Under the pieces are notes generated by a model that worked only from the letters and a program-made list of their open reading frames with translations, made no database searches and was not told the origin of the DNA. Source: JAIBJN01 sp963802795 (GTDB lineage Bacteria; Actinomycetota; Thermoleophilia; Gaiellales; Gaiellaceae). From it: DNA of 64,000 bases. Location: contig CAWDJV010000005.1 in assembly GCA_963802795.1 (NCBI GenBank), positions 1 through 64,000 of the forward strand. Reading direction: 5' to 3'. Below, piece after piece: positions 52,673 to 60,569 of this stretch. Positions within the stretch are counted from its first letter, which is position 1. Every line of letters begins with the position of its first letter. The translations under genes were made by a program, and so were the position numbers.

Positions 52673-54268
52673 GTGCTCGGGGCCGTCGTCAGCCTGCTGA
52701 CGGATGCCTGCTCGGTCCATGCGTGCTTCGTCTACCTGATCGAGGACGAGAGGCGGCTCGTCCTCGAGGCGGCCTCCGACCCGTACGCCGACCTCGTCGG
52801 CAAGATCGCCCTAGAGCGCGGCGAAGGGCTCGCCTGGTGGGCGGCCGAGCGGAAGGAGCCGGCCTTCATCCGAGACGGCCTGCTCGACGACCCGCGCGTG
52901 AAGTACGTCCCCGAGCTCGAGGAGGAGCGCTTCCAGTCGCTCGTCTCGGTTCCGATCGTGGGGAAGGACGGGAACGTGATCGGCGTCATCTCGAGCCACA
53001 CCGAGGCGCCGCGGGAGTTCACGGAGGTCGAGGTCGACGTGCTCGCGTCGAGCGCGTCACTCGTGGCCGGGGCGATCGAGAACGCGCGCCTCTACGAGGA
53101 GATGCGCCGGCGGGTGGACGAGCTCGAGCACCTCACCGAGCTCGGCGAGACACTGGCCCGCGCGGAAGCTCTCGACGAGCTCCTTCCAGCAGTCGTGCAA
53201 CGGTCGCTCAGGCTCTTGCGGGCGGCTTCCTGCCACCTCTATCTGCTCGACCCCGGCTCGGAAGAGTTGACCCTTCGGGCCTCCGCGCCGCCGCTCACGG
53301 AGGCCCGCGTGTCGATCGGGCTCTCGGAGCTCGGGCCGGAGCTCGCCCGAAGCGGCCGTTCTGCGTCGGTCGCCGTTCCGCTCGTCGCAAACGACGAGCT
53401 CCTCGGCCTCCTCGCGGCGACGGGGACGTCGGAGGTCGACCTCGCGCGCGCCGTCGCGAACCAGGCCGCGGTCGCTCTCAAGAAGATCGACCTGATCGAG
53501 CGGCTCACGGAGAAGAACCTCATCAAGGACTTCTTCGAGCAGCTCGCGCGGGGGGAGGCGCTCGCGGGGCTCGAGGGCCGCGCCGCGCGGCTCGACTGCG
53601 ACCTCGACAGGCGGTACGTCGTGCTCGCGGCGTCGCCGCCCTCCGACGAGCTCGAGCGCGCGCTCGCCGCCGCGGCGCCCGGGTCGCTCTTCGACCGGCG
53701 GGACGACTCCATGCGGGCGCTCCTGCGCGTCCCGCCGGAAGGCCACGACCGCCTGCTGGCGGCGGTGCGGCGGATGCAGGACAGGCTGTCGGCGCCTGCC
53801 TCGGTCGGCCTCTCGAACGTCTGCAAGGGCGCGGCGTCGTTCGCCGCGGGGTTCGAAGAGGCGCGTCACGCCCTCCTCGGCTCGACTCTCCTCCAGGGCA
53901 CGCCTGCGGTGACGGCCTACGAGGAGCTCGGCCCGTACAAGTACCTCCTGCGGATGCCGCTCGACGCCGGCGTCCGCGATTCGCACCGCGACGCGGTCGG
54001 CCGGCTTGCGGAGTACGACCGCCAGCGCTCGACCGCCCTCCTCCAGACTCTCGAGGAGTTTCTGCGCCGGCGGGGGTCGATCAGCGCCACGGCCGAGGCC
54101 CTCTACGTGCATCCCAACACGCTGCGCCAGCGCCTGCGACGCATCGGAGAGATCTCGGGCCTCGACCTGCGCACCGACGACTGGCTCATGGTCGAGATCG
54201 CCGTGAAGCTGGTGCGACTCCAGCAGGCGCTGGGGACCGCCGACATAACGCGCGCCGAGCCGTTGTAG
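52673..54268 (+). CDS. PucR-type transcriptional regulator with GAF domains
   Basis: At least 531 residues. Two GAF-like sensor domains (SVHACFVYLIEDERRLVLEAAS, FQSLVSVPIVGKDGNVIGVIS; then LLRAASCHLYLLDPGSEELTL, ASVAVPLVANDELLGLLAA) precede a C-terminal PucR helix-turn-helix (LLQTLEEFLRRRGSISATAE, ALYVHPNTLRQRLRRIGEIS). The frame stays open upstream (DSGILYAIIKTVGSSLDLEE) to about 52580, where ATGCGCCCATAG suggests a start followed by a one-base loss, so the true 5' end is probably at 52578. Placed just before gmaS, it is the probable regulator of the methylated-amine genes. Confidence 0.8.
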   Translation: MLGAVVSLLTDACSVHACFVYLIEDERRLVLEAASDPYADLVGKIALERGEGLAWWAAERKEPAFIRDGLLDDPRVKYVPELEEERFQSLVSVPIVGKDGNVIGVISSHTEAPREFTEVEVDVLASSASLVAGAIENARLYEEMRRRVDELEHLTELGETLARAEALDELLPAVVQRSLRLLRAASCHLYLLDPGSEELTLRASAPPLTEARVSIGLSELGPELARSGRSASVAVPLVANDELLGLLAATGTSEVDLARAVANQAAVALKKIDLIERLTEKNLIKDFFEQLARGEALAGLEGRAARLDCDLDRRYVVLAASPPSDELERALAAAAPGSLFDRRDDSMRALLRVPPEGHDRLLAAVRRMQDRLSAPASVGLSNVCKGAASFAAGFEEARHALLGSTLLQGTPAVTAYEELGPYKYLLRMPLDAGVRDSHRDAVGRLAEYDRQRSTALLQTLEEFLRRRGSISATAEALYVHPNTLRQRLRRIGEISGLDLRTDDWLMVEIAVKLVRLQQALGTADITRAEPL

Positions 54269-54335
54269 GGACCCGCCATCGGCGCAGGCGGCGGCGCGGG
54301 TTATGGTCAGAGGCGATCCCCAAAGGAGGACTCGC

Positions 54336-55725
54336 ATGGCCACAGGGAGCGCGACCGCGCCGTCGGTGGAGGACATCCGCAAGGAGTCCGAGCGGCGCGG
54401 CATCGACTTCTACTTCGCCCAGTTCGTCGACATGTACGCGCGGCCGAGCGCGAAGCTCGTCCCGGCCCAGAACCTCGACGACCTCGTCACCGACGGTGCC
54501 GGGTTCGCCGGCTTCGCCGCCGGCGAGATCGGCCAGGTGCCGAGCGATCCGGACATCGCGGCGATCCCCGACCTGGCCAGCTTCACGCCCGTGCCCTGGG
54601 AGCCGACCGTTGCGCGCTTCGCCTGCGACATCACCGTCGACGGCGAGGAGTGGCCCTACGATCCGCGCACGATCCTCCGCCGCCAGCTCGACGCCGCACG
54701 CGGGCAGGGATTCGAGTTCATGATGGGCCTCGAGCTCGAGTACTTCCTCATCGAGCTCATGGAGGACGGCTCGATCCAGCTCGCGGACGCGCTCGACACG
54801 CTCGAGAAGCCGTGCTACGACCTCAACGGGCTCTCCCGCCACTACGACTTCTTGACGACGGTCTCGCGCTACGTCAACGAGCTCGGCTGGGGCAACTACG
54901 CGAACGACCACGAGGACGCGAACGGCCAGTTCGAGCAGAACTTCACCTACGCCGACGCGCTTACGAGCTGCGACCGCGCGGTGTTCTTCCGCTACATGGT
55001 CCACCAGCTCGCGGAGCGAAAGGGGCGCGAGGAGGGCCGAAACATCCTCGCCACGTTCATGCCGAAGCCGTTCTCGCACCTGACCGGCAACGGCTGCCAT
55101 TTCCACATGTCTCTCTGGGACGGCGAGACGAACCTCTTCCTGGACGAGAACGACCCGCGCGGGCTCGGCCTCTCCGAGACGGCGTACCACTTCATCGGCG
55201 GTCTCACGAAGCACGCGCGTGCCTACAGCGCCGTGACGGCGCCGACGGTGAACTCCTACAAGCGGCTGAAGGTGGGGACGACGGCGAGCGGCGCGACGTG
55301 GTCGCCGGTCTGGATCAGCTACGGCTACAACAACCGCACCCAGATGCTCCGCATCCCGGGGCCGGGGCGGGTCGAGGACCGCACCATCGACGGCTCCTGC
55401 AACCCCTATCTCGCCGCGACCGTCATTCTGGCCGCGGGCCTCGACGGCATCGCCGAGCAGGATCGACCCCGGCGAGCCGAACGCCGAGAACCTCTATGCG
55501 ACCCCGTACGAGGAGCTCAAGGGGCGCGGCCTCGAGACGCTCCCCGCCAACCTCCTCGAGGCGACCCACGAGCTGCAGGCCGACGAGGTCGTGCGCAGGG
55601 CCCTGGGCCGCGGGCGGGACGAGGACTACGCCGATTACTTCATCCGCGTCAAGCGGGAGGAGTGGGCCCGCTACCACGAGCAGGTGACCCCGTGGGAGGT
55701 GGCCGAGTACCTGACCCGCTTCTGA
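54336..55725 (+). CDS. gmaS: Gamma-glutamylmethylamide synthetase / type III-like glutamine synthetase, frameshifted
   Basis: ATG 54336 lies behind AAAGGAGG. Glutamine synthetase fold: IDFYFAQFVDMYARPSAKLVP, GLELEYFLIELMEDGS (metal Glu), NGQFEQNFTYADAL, NGCHFHMSLWDGETN, PTVNSYKRLKVG, IPGPGRVEDRTIDGSCNPYLA. This subgroup (GlnT/GmaS) joins Glu with methylamine using ATP. Near 55460 the frame breaks; the tail (DPGEPNAENLYATPYEELKG, DYFIRVKREEWARYHEQV) continues to 55725. The company of mgs and mgd-like genes supports GmaS over ordinary glutamine synthetase. Confidence 0.85.
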
Positions 55726-55727
55726 GA

Positions 55728-55746
55728 TATGGAGGAAACCTCCATA
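55728..55746. promoter_or_regulatory. Palindrome between gmaS and mgsA
   Basis: An 8-bp inverted repeat TATGGAGG / CCTCCATA with loop AAA, three bases after the gmaS stop and 70 bases before the next start. It may be an operator (for the PucR regulator) or an attenuator; the short loop and lack of T-run do not favour a terminator. Confidence 0.45.
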
Positions 55747-55814
55747 CGTTGAGCGGCAACTTTGTCGGAAACAGCGAGAATTCGCCTCATTTCCACCGTG
55801 TAGATTGAACACCT

Positions 55815-56721
55815 ATGTGCGGGATCGTCGGACTGTTCGCGAAGACGCCTGAGATCGAGGACGACCTCGGCCGTCACCTCGCCGCCATGCTCGAGCAAAT
55901 GGGCGACCGCGGGCCCGACAGCGCCGGGGTCGCCGTCTACCGGAACCCGGCTCCGCCCGGCACGAGCAAGCTGACGCTCTTCTCGGCCGATCCGCTCCAG
56001 GACTGGGACGCACTCTGCGCCGAGCTTCGGAACGCGTTCGGGGGCTCGCCCGAGGCGAGCGTCAGGTCGAGCCACGCAGTCATGCTCGTCGAGGCCGACG
56101 CGCCCGAGGCCGAGGCGTGGGTGCGGAGCTCGCACCCCGAGCTGCGGGTCATGAGCGCGGGGCGATCGATCGAGATCTACAAGGAGACGGGCCGGCCTGC
56201 CGAGTTCGTCCGCCGGTTCTCGCCTCTCCGACTTCCGCGGCTCGCACGCGCTCGGCCACACGCGCATGGCGACGGAGAGCCGCGTGACGACAGAGGGCTC
56301 GCACCCGTTCTCGACGGGCCACGACCTCTGCCTCGTCCACAACGGCTCGCTCTCGAACCACAACCGCCTGCGGGAGAGCCTCCGCCGCGAGGGGATCGAT
56401 TTCCAGACGGAGAACGACACCGAGGTGGCCGCCGGCTACCTCGCCTGGCGGCTGCGGGAAGGCGCGTCGCTCGAGGAGGCCCTCGAAGGATGCCTCGAAG
56501 ACCTCGACGGCTTCTACACGTTCCTCGTCGGCACGGAGGACGGCTTCGCGGTGCTCCGCGACCCGATCGCGTGCAAGCCGGCGGTGCTCGCCGAGTCCGA
56601 GGAGTGGGTGGCGATGGCCTCCGAATGGCGGGCCATCGCGGTGCTGCCCGGCGCCGCGAGCGCGCGCTCGTGGGAGCCCGCGCCCGGAGTCGTCTACGCC
56701 TGGGAACGGGCGAGGGTCTGA
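55815..56721 (+). CDS. mgsA: N-methylglutamate synthase subunit A (class II glutamine amidotransferase), frameshifted
   Basis: Starts MCGIVGLFAKTPEIE; Cys2 is the N-terminal nucleophile of class II amidotransferases (GltB N-terminal domain-like, GlxB family). MGDRGPDSAGVAVYR follows. Near 56217 the frame shifts, then GSHALGHTRMATESRVTTEGSHPFS, LVHNGSLSNHNRLRESL, DTEVAAGYLAWRL and GFYTFLVGTEDGFAVLRD. Joined, it is about 300 residues. It would bind the glutamyl amide substrate and release the amine. It overlaps mgsB by one base (TGATG). Confidence 0.82.
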
Positions 56722-57434
56722 TGGAAGCCGCGGCGGCGACCACGGTCGAGGTTGTCGACCTCGCCGTGACGCCCCTGCGCGAGCTGAACCAGCAGCTGCA
56801 CGACCTCGCGGACGAGGCGACGGGCCCGCGTCGCTGGCGCGTCGTCAACCCGAACGGCGCGCATGCGGTCGCCTGCGGCCTCGACGCGGACGTCGAGGTC
56901 GAGGTCGAGGGTCACGTCGGCTACTACTGCGCGGGCATGAACAAGCGCGCGACCGTGCGGGTGCACGGGAACGCGGGCACGGGCCTGGCCGAGAACATGA
57001 TGTCGGGGATCGTCGTCGTCGACGGCAATGCGAGCCAGTCCGCCGGGGCGAGCGGGCACGGCGGTCTGCTCGTCGTGCACGGCGACGCCTCCGCGCGCTG
57101 CGGAATCTCGATGAAGGGGATCGACATCGTCGTGCGCGGCTCGGTCGGGCACCTGAGCGGCTTCATGGCGCAGACGGGCAGGCTCGTCGTCTGCGGCGAG
57201 GCCGGCGAGGCGCTCGGCGACTCGATCTACGAGGCGCGCCTCTACGTTCGCGGAGCAGTTGCCGGTCTCGGAGCCGACTGCGTCGAGAAGGAGCTGCGAG
57301 CGGAGCACCGCGCCGAGCTCGCCGATCTGCTCCGCGCCGCGGGGATCGACGACGTCGACCCAGCCGACTTCCGTCGCTACGGCTCGGCCCGCCGTCTCTA
57401 CTCCTTCCAGGTCGACAACGCCTCCGCGTACTGA
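56721..57434 (+). CDS. mgsB: N-methylglutamate synthase subunit B (GXGXG domain)
   Basis: 237 residues forming a right-handed beta-helix as in the GltB C-terminal domain: repeated G-x-x-G units (VEVEGHVGYYCAGMNKRATV, VHGNAGTGLAENMMSGIVVV, GNASQSAGASGHGGLLVV, VVRGSVGHLSGFMAQTGRLVV). Family name GlxC/MgsB. It is structural in the synthase. It overlaps both neighbours by TGATG, showing tight translational coupling with mgsA and mgsC. Confidence 0.85.
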   Translation: MEAAAATTVEVVDLAVTPLRELNQQLHDLADEATGPRRWRVVNPNGAHAVACGLDADVEVEVEGHVGYYCAGMNKRATVRVHGNAGTGLAENMMSGIVVVDGNASQSAGASGHGGLLVVHGDASARCGISMKGIDIVVRGSVGHLSGFMAQTGRLVVCGEAGEALGDSIYEARLYVRGAVAGLGADCVEKELRAEHRAELADLLRAAGIDDVDPADFRRYGSARRLYSFQVDNASAY

Positions 57435-58762
57435 TGGCTCAGCAGCACCACCCGTGGAACCTGCGCGAGTCGTACCTCTTCGACCGCCCGGTCATCGCCG
57501 AGATCCAGCGCGCCGCGCGCGAGGGCATCTACGACATCCGCGGCTTCGGGGCGAAGCGCCGCGTCCCGCACTTCGACGACCTTCTCTTCCTCGGCGCGAG
57601 CGTCTCGCGCTATCCGCTCGAGGGCTACCGCGAGCGCTGCGACACGGACGTCACGCTCGGGACCCGCTTCGCACGGAAGCCGCTCGAGCTGAAGATCCCG
57701 ATCACGATCGCCGGCATGAGCTTCGGCGCCCTCTCGGCGCCCGCGAAGGAGGCGCTCGGGCGCGGGGCGACCGAGGTCGGGACCTCGACGACGACCGGCG
57801 ACGGCGGCATGACGCCCGAGGAGCGCGAGCACTCGAGCATCCTCGTCTACCAGGTTCTCCCCTCCCGCTACGGCATGAATCCGGACGACCTGCGCCGCTG
57901 CGATGCGGTCGAGGTCGTCGTCGGCCAGGGGGCGAAGCCCGGCGGGGGCGGCATGCTGCTCGGGCACAAGATCTCCGACCGGGTCGCCGAGATGCGCGAC
58001 TTGCCGAAGGGGATCGACCAGCGCAGCGCATGCCGCCATCCGGACTGGACGGGCCCCGACGACCTCGAGATCAAGATCGGCGAGCTGCGCGAGATCACCG
58101 ACTGGGAGAAGCCGATCTTCGTCAAGGTCGGCGCGACCCGGACGTACTACGACGTCCAGCTCGCCGTGAAGGCGGGCGCGGACGCGATCGTCGTGGACGG
58201 GATGCAGGGCGGGACGGCCGCCACCCAGGACGTCTTCATCGAGCACGTCGGGATTCCCACGCTGCCGGCGGTCCGGCTCGCGGTGGACGCGCTCACCGAG
58301 CTCGGCCTGCACCGTCGAGTCCAGCTCATCGTCTCGGGCGGCATCCGCTCGGGCGCGGACGTGGCCAAGGCGCTGGCGCTCGGGGCCGACGCGGTCTCGA
58401 TCGGCACCGCTGCTCTCGTCGCCATGGGAGACAACAGCCCGGAGCTGGACGACGCCTATCGGGAGATCGGCAGCGCCGCCGGCTTCTACGACGACTGGCA
58501 GGCCGGCCGCGATCCCGCCGGCATCTCGACCCAGGAGGACGAGCTCGCCGCCCGCTTCGATCCCGTGCTCGGCGGCCGGCGCATCGCCAACTACCTCCGC
58601 GTGCTCACGCTGGAGACGCAGACGCTCGCCCGCGCGTGCGGGAAGTCACACGTCCACAACCTCGAGCCTGAGGACCTCGTCGCGCTCACGGTCGAGGCGG
58701 CCGCGATGGCCCGGGTGCCGCTCGCCGGCACCGACTGGATCCCCGGCGCGAACGGCGGCTGA
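57434..58762 (+). CDS. mgsC: N-methylglutamate synthase subunit C (glutamate synthase FMN domain)
   Basis: 442 residues. Central glutamate synthase FMN/Fe-S domain: PITIAGMSFGALSAPAKEALG, STTTGDGGMTPEEREHSS, VVVGQGAKPGGGGMLLGHK, KVGATRTYYDVQLAVKAGADA, IVVDGMQGGTAATQDVF, GGIRSGADVAKALALGADAV and ACGKSHVHNLEPEDLVALT. It forms N-methylglutamate from the released methylamine and a Glu/2-oxoglutarate skeleton. Alternatively GlxD of glutamate-linked amine metabolism. Coupled to mgsB and to the next gene by TGATG overlaps. Confidence 0.87.
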   Translation: MAQQHHPWNLRESYLFDRPVIAEIQRAAREGIYDIRGFGAKRRVPHFDDLLFLGASVSRYPLEGYRERCDTDVTLGTRFARKPLELKIPITIAGMSFGALSAPAKEALGRGATEVGTSTTTGDGGMTPEEREHSSILVYQVLPSRYGMNPDDLRRCDAVEVVVGQGAKPGGGGMLLGHKISDRVAEMRDLPKGIDQRSACRHPDWTGPDDLEIKIGELREITDWEKPIFVKVGATRTYYDVQLAVKAGADAIVVDGMQGGTAATQDVFIEHVGIPTLPAVRLAVDALTELGLHRRVQLIVSGGIRSGADVAKALALGADAVSIGTAALVAMGDNSPELDDAYREIGSAAGFYDDWQAGRDPAGISTQEDELAARFDPVLGGRRIANYLRVLTLETQTLARACGKSHVHNLEPEDLVALTVEAAAMARVPLAGTDWIPGANGG

Positions 58763-59355
58763 TGCTCCTCTACGACTCGCCCGTCTCCGGAAACTGCTAC
58801 AAGGCACGCCTCCTCCTCGCCCACCTCGGGCTCGACTACGAGCGGCGCGAGGTCGACGTCGTCGATCGCTCCAACCGCCGGGAGATCCTCGGCGACCTCA
58901 ATCCAGGGCTTCGCGTCCCGACGCTCGTTCTCGACGACGGCCGCGCGCTCGGCGAGTCCGGCGCGATCCTCTGGTACCTCGGCGACGGCACGGACTACCT
59001 GCCGGACGAGCACTTCGAGCGCGCCAAGGTGCTCCAGTGGATGTTCTTCGAGCAGTACAGCCACGAGCCGCACGTCGCGGTCGCCCGGTTCTGGCTGCAC
59101 TCTCTCGGCGAGGCCGACCCGGACGCTCTCGCCGAGAAGCACCGCCTGGGCTACGCGGCCTTCGACGCGCTGGAGCACGGGCTCGACGGCCGCGAGTTCC
59201 TCGCCGGAGAGCGCTACTCGATCGCCGACATCGCGCTCTACGCCTACACGCACGTCGCCCACGAGGGCGGCTTCGACCTCGGTCGCTACGCGGCGATCCA
59301 GGCCTGGCTCGAGCGGGTGGCCGCCCAGCCCGGTCACGTCCCGATCACGGCCTGA
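58762..59355 (+). CDS. Glutathione S-transferase-fold protein
   Basis: 197 residues. A thioredoxin-like N-terminal domain (LYDSPVSGNCYKARLLLAHLG, LGDLNPGLRVPTLVLDDGRAL, GESGAILWYLGDGTDYLPD) and an all-helical C-terminal domain (GREFLAGERYSIADIALYAYTH). It is the last gene of the coupled gmaS-mgs group. Its job here is unknown; it may handle formaldehyde or other electrophiles, and the thiol cofactor may not be glutathione in an actinobacterium. Confidence 0.8.
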   Translation: MLLYDSPVSGNCYKARLLLAHLGLDYERREVDVVDRSNRREILGDLNPGLRVPTLVLDDGRALGESGAILWYLGDGTDYLPDEHFERAKVLQWMFFEQYSHEPHVAVARFWLHSLGEADPDALAEKHRLGYAAFDALEHGLDGREFLAGERYSIADIALYAYTHVAHEGGFDLGRYAAIQAWLERVAAQPGHVPITA

Positions 59356-59368
59356 ACCGCCATGCCCC

Positions 59369-59381
59369 GGGGTCTGACCCC
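59369..59381. repeat. GGGGTCTGACCCC element, copy 1
   Basis: A 13-base near-palindrome within CATGCCCCGGGGTCTGACCC. The same core recurs at 59497-59509 in the same spacer and at 46407-46419 inside fdhD. Such elements are dispersed repeats in many GC-rich bacteria. Confidence 0.65.
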
Positions 59382-59496
59382 TGGCAGGTCCCACCGGGCC
59401 ACGCCCCCGGGCAACGCGCCGGCGCCGCGGGCCCTCCCGGCAACGCCCGCAGAGAGCGGGATCGCAGCGAGGCCGCGTCCCGGGGAGCCATGCCCG

Positions 59497-59509
59497 GGGG
59501 TCTGACCCC
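59497..59509. repeat. GGGGTCTGACCCC element, copy 2
   Basis: Second copy in the same intergenic region, again preceded by CATGCCCG; 128 bases downstream of copy 1 in the same orientation. Confidence 0.65.
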
Positions 59510-59564
59510 TGACGTGGCCGACCGGGGCAGGGGAAACCACAAGATCTGTGGAAAACCCGATGCC

Positions 59565-59594
59565 TTGACAGCCGGCGATCTTTGATCAAAGATC
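59565..59594 (+). promoter_or_regulatory. Promoter and GntR operator for the mgd-like operon
   Basis: A perfect -35 hexamer TTGACA (59565-59570) is followed after 17 bases by AAAGAT as a possible -10. An 18-base perfect palindrome GATCTTTGATCAAAGATC (59577-59594) covers the -10. Its size suits a dimeric FadR-type GntR protein, encoded 10 bases downstream, so autorepression and induction by a substrate are likely. Confidence 0.65.
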
Positions 59595-59604
59595 AAGACC
59601 GCCC

Positions 59605-60312
59605 GTGGCGGTGCCCGCCTCTACACCGATCGAGATCTCGTCCGTCGAAGACGGCGTCTACCGGGCGCTTCGGCGCGAGATCGGGCGGCTCGAGGTCGCC
59701 CCGGGCGAGCGCCTGCCGCTCGAGGCCCTCGCCGGCCGCTTCCACGTCAGCCTCACGCCGGTCCGGCACGCGCTCCGCCGCCTCGAGAGCGAGGGGCTCG
59801 TCGTCAGCCTTCCGCGCCGGGGCTCGCGGGTGGCACCGCTCTCCGTCGAGGAGCTCGAGGAGATCCAGGCGCTTCGGCTCGGGCTCGAGACGTTCCTCGC
59901 GCGGCGCGGGGCCGAGCGCGTCACCGACGCCGCCCTCGAGGACATGACCGCCGCGCGGGACGAGCTGGAGCGGGCCTTCCGCGCCGGCGACCTCGACGCC
60001 TACCTCTCCTCGTTCTGGTCGCTTCGGGACGCGTGCTACCGCTGCGCGGAGCGGCCCCGGCTCGAACGGGCGCTGGCCGACCTGCGGCTGCGCGTCGAGC
60101 GCTACGTCCTCACGCTCTGCCGCGATCCCGAGGCGTTCGCTGACCTCCGGCGGGGGCCGGACACGCTGCTCGAGGCCTGCCGGGCGCGCGACGGCGAAGC
60201 CGCAGAGGCCGCCACCCGGGACGCCCTCCTCTCCGTGCTGGCGAAGCTCCGCCGCATGCTCGACGATGCCGGAGCCGCCTCCGCGGAGGCGTCGGCCTGG
60301 GAGGGGCACTGA
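59605..60312 (+). CDS. GntR family (FadR subfamily) transcriptional regulator
   Basis: 235 residues from GTG 59605, about ten bases after the promoter/operator, so the mRNA may be leaderless. N-terminal winged helix (VYRALRREIGRLEVAPGERL, LAGRFHVSLTPVRHALRRLE, GLVVSLPRRGSRVAPLS), then a helical FCD-type ligand domain (EIQALRLGLETFLARRGAER, AARDELERAFRAGDLDAYLS). First gene of the downstream operon, coupled to soxD by TGATG. Probably senses a methylated amine or its product. Confidence 0.85.
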   Translation: MAVPASTPIEISSVEDGVYRALRREIGRLEVAPGERLPLEALAGRFHVSLTPVRHALRRLESEGLVVSLPRRGSRVAPLSVEELEEIQALRLGLETFLARRGAERVTDAALEDMTAARDELERAFRAGDLDAYLSSFWSLRDACYRCAERPRLERALADLRLRVERYVLTLCRDPEAFADLRRGPDTLLEACRARDGEAAEAATRDALLSVLAKLRRMLDDAGAASAEASAWEGH

Positions 60313-60569
60313 TGTCGTTTCTCCTTCCCTGTCCCAACTGCGGCCCCCGCCCGGTGGACGAGTTCACCTCCACCGGAGAGGTCACCGTTCGACCCGAGGA
60401 CTCACCGTCGCTTTCCGAGCTGACGGGCTATCTCTACTTCAAGCGCAACGTCGCCGGCGTGCAGCGCGAGTGGTGGTGCCACCGCCTCGGTTGCGAGGCG
60501 TGGTTCACGGCCGAGCGGGACACGCGGACGAACGAGGTGCTGGCGACGGAGGCGGCTTCCCGCCGATGA
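60312..60569 (+). CDS. Sarcosine oxidase delta-like / N-methylglutamate dehydrogenase small subunit
   Basis: 85 residues: LLPCPNCGPRPVDEFTSTGE, YLYFKRNVAGVQREWWCHRLGCEAWF. The Cys pairs (CPNC and C-x4-C) bind zinc as in SoxD. It is a structural subunit that joins the alpha and beta subunits. In N-methylglutamate dehydrogenase the equivalent is MgdB. Overlaps the next gene (ATGA). Confidence 0.85.
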   Translation: MSFLLPCPNCGPRPVDEFTSTGEVTVRPEDSPSLSELTGYLYFKRNVAGVQREWWCHRLGCEAWFTAERDTRTNEVLATEAASRR

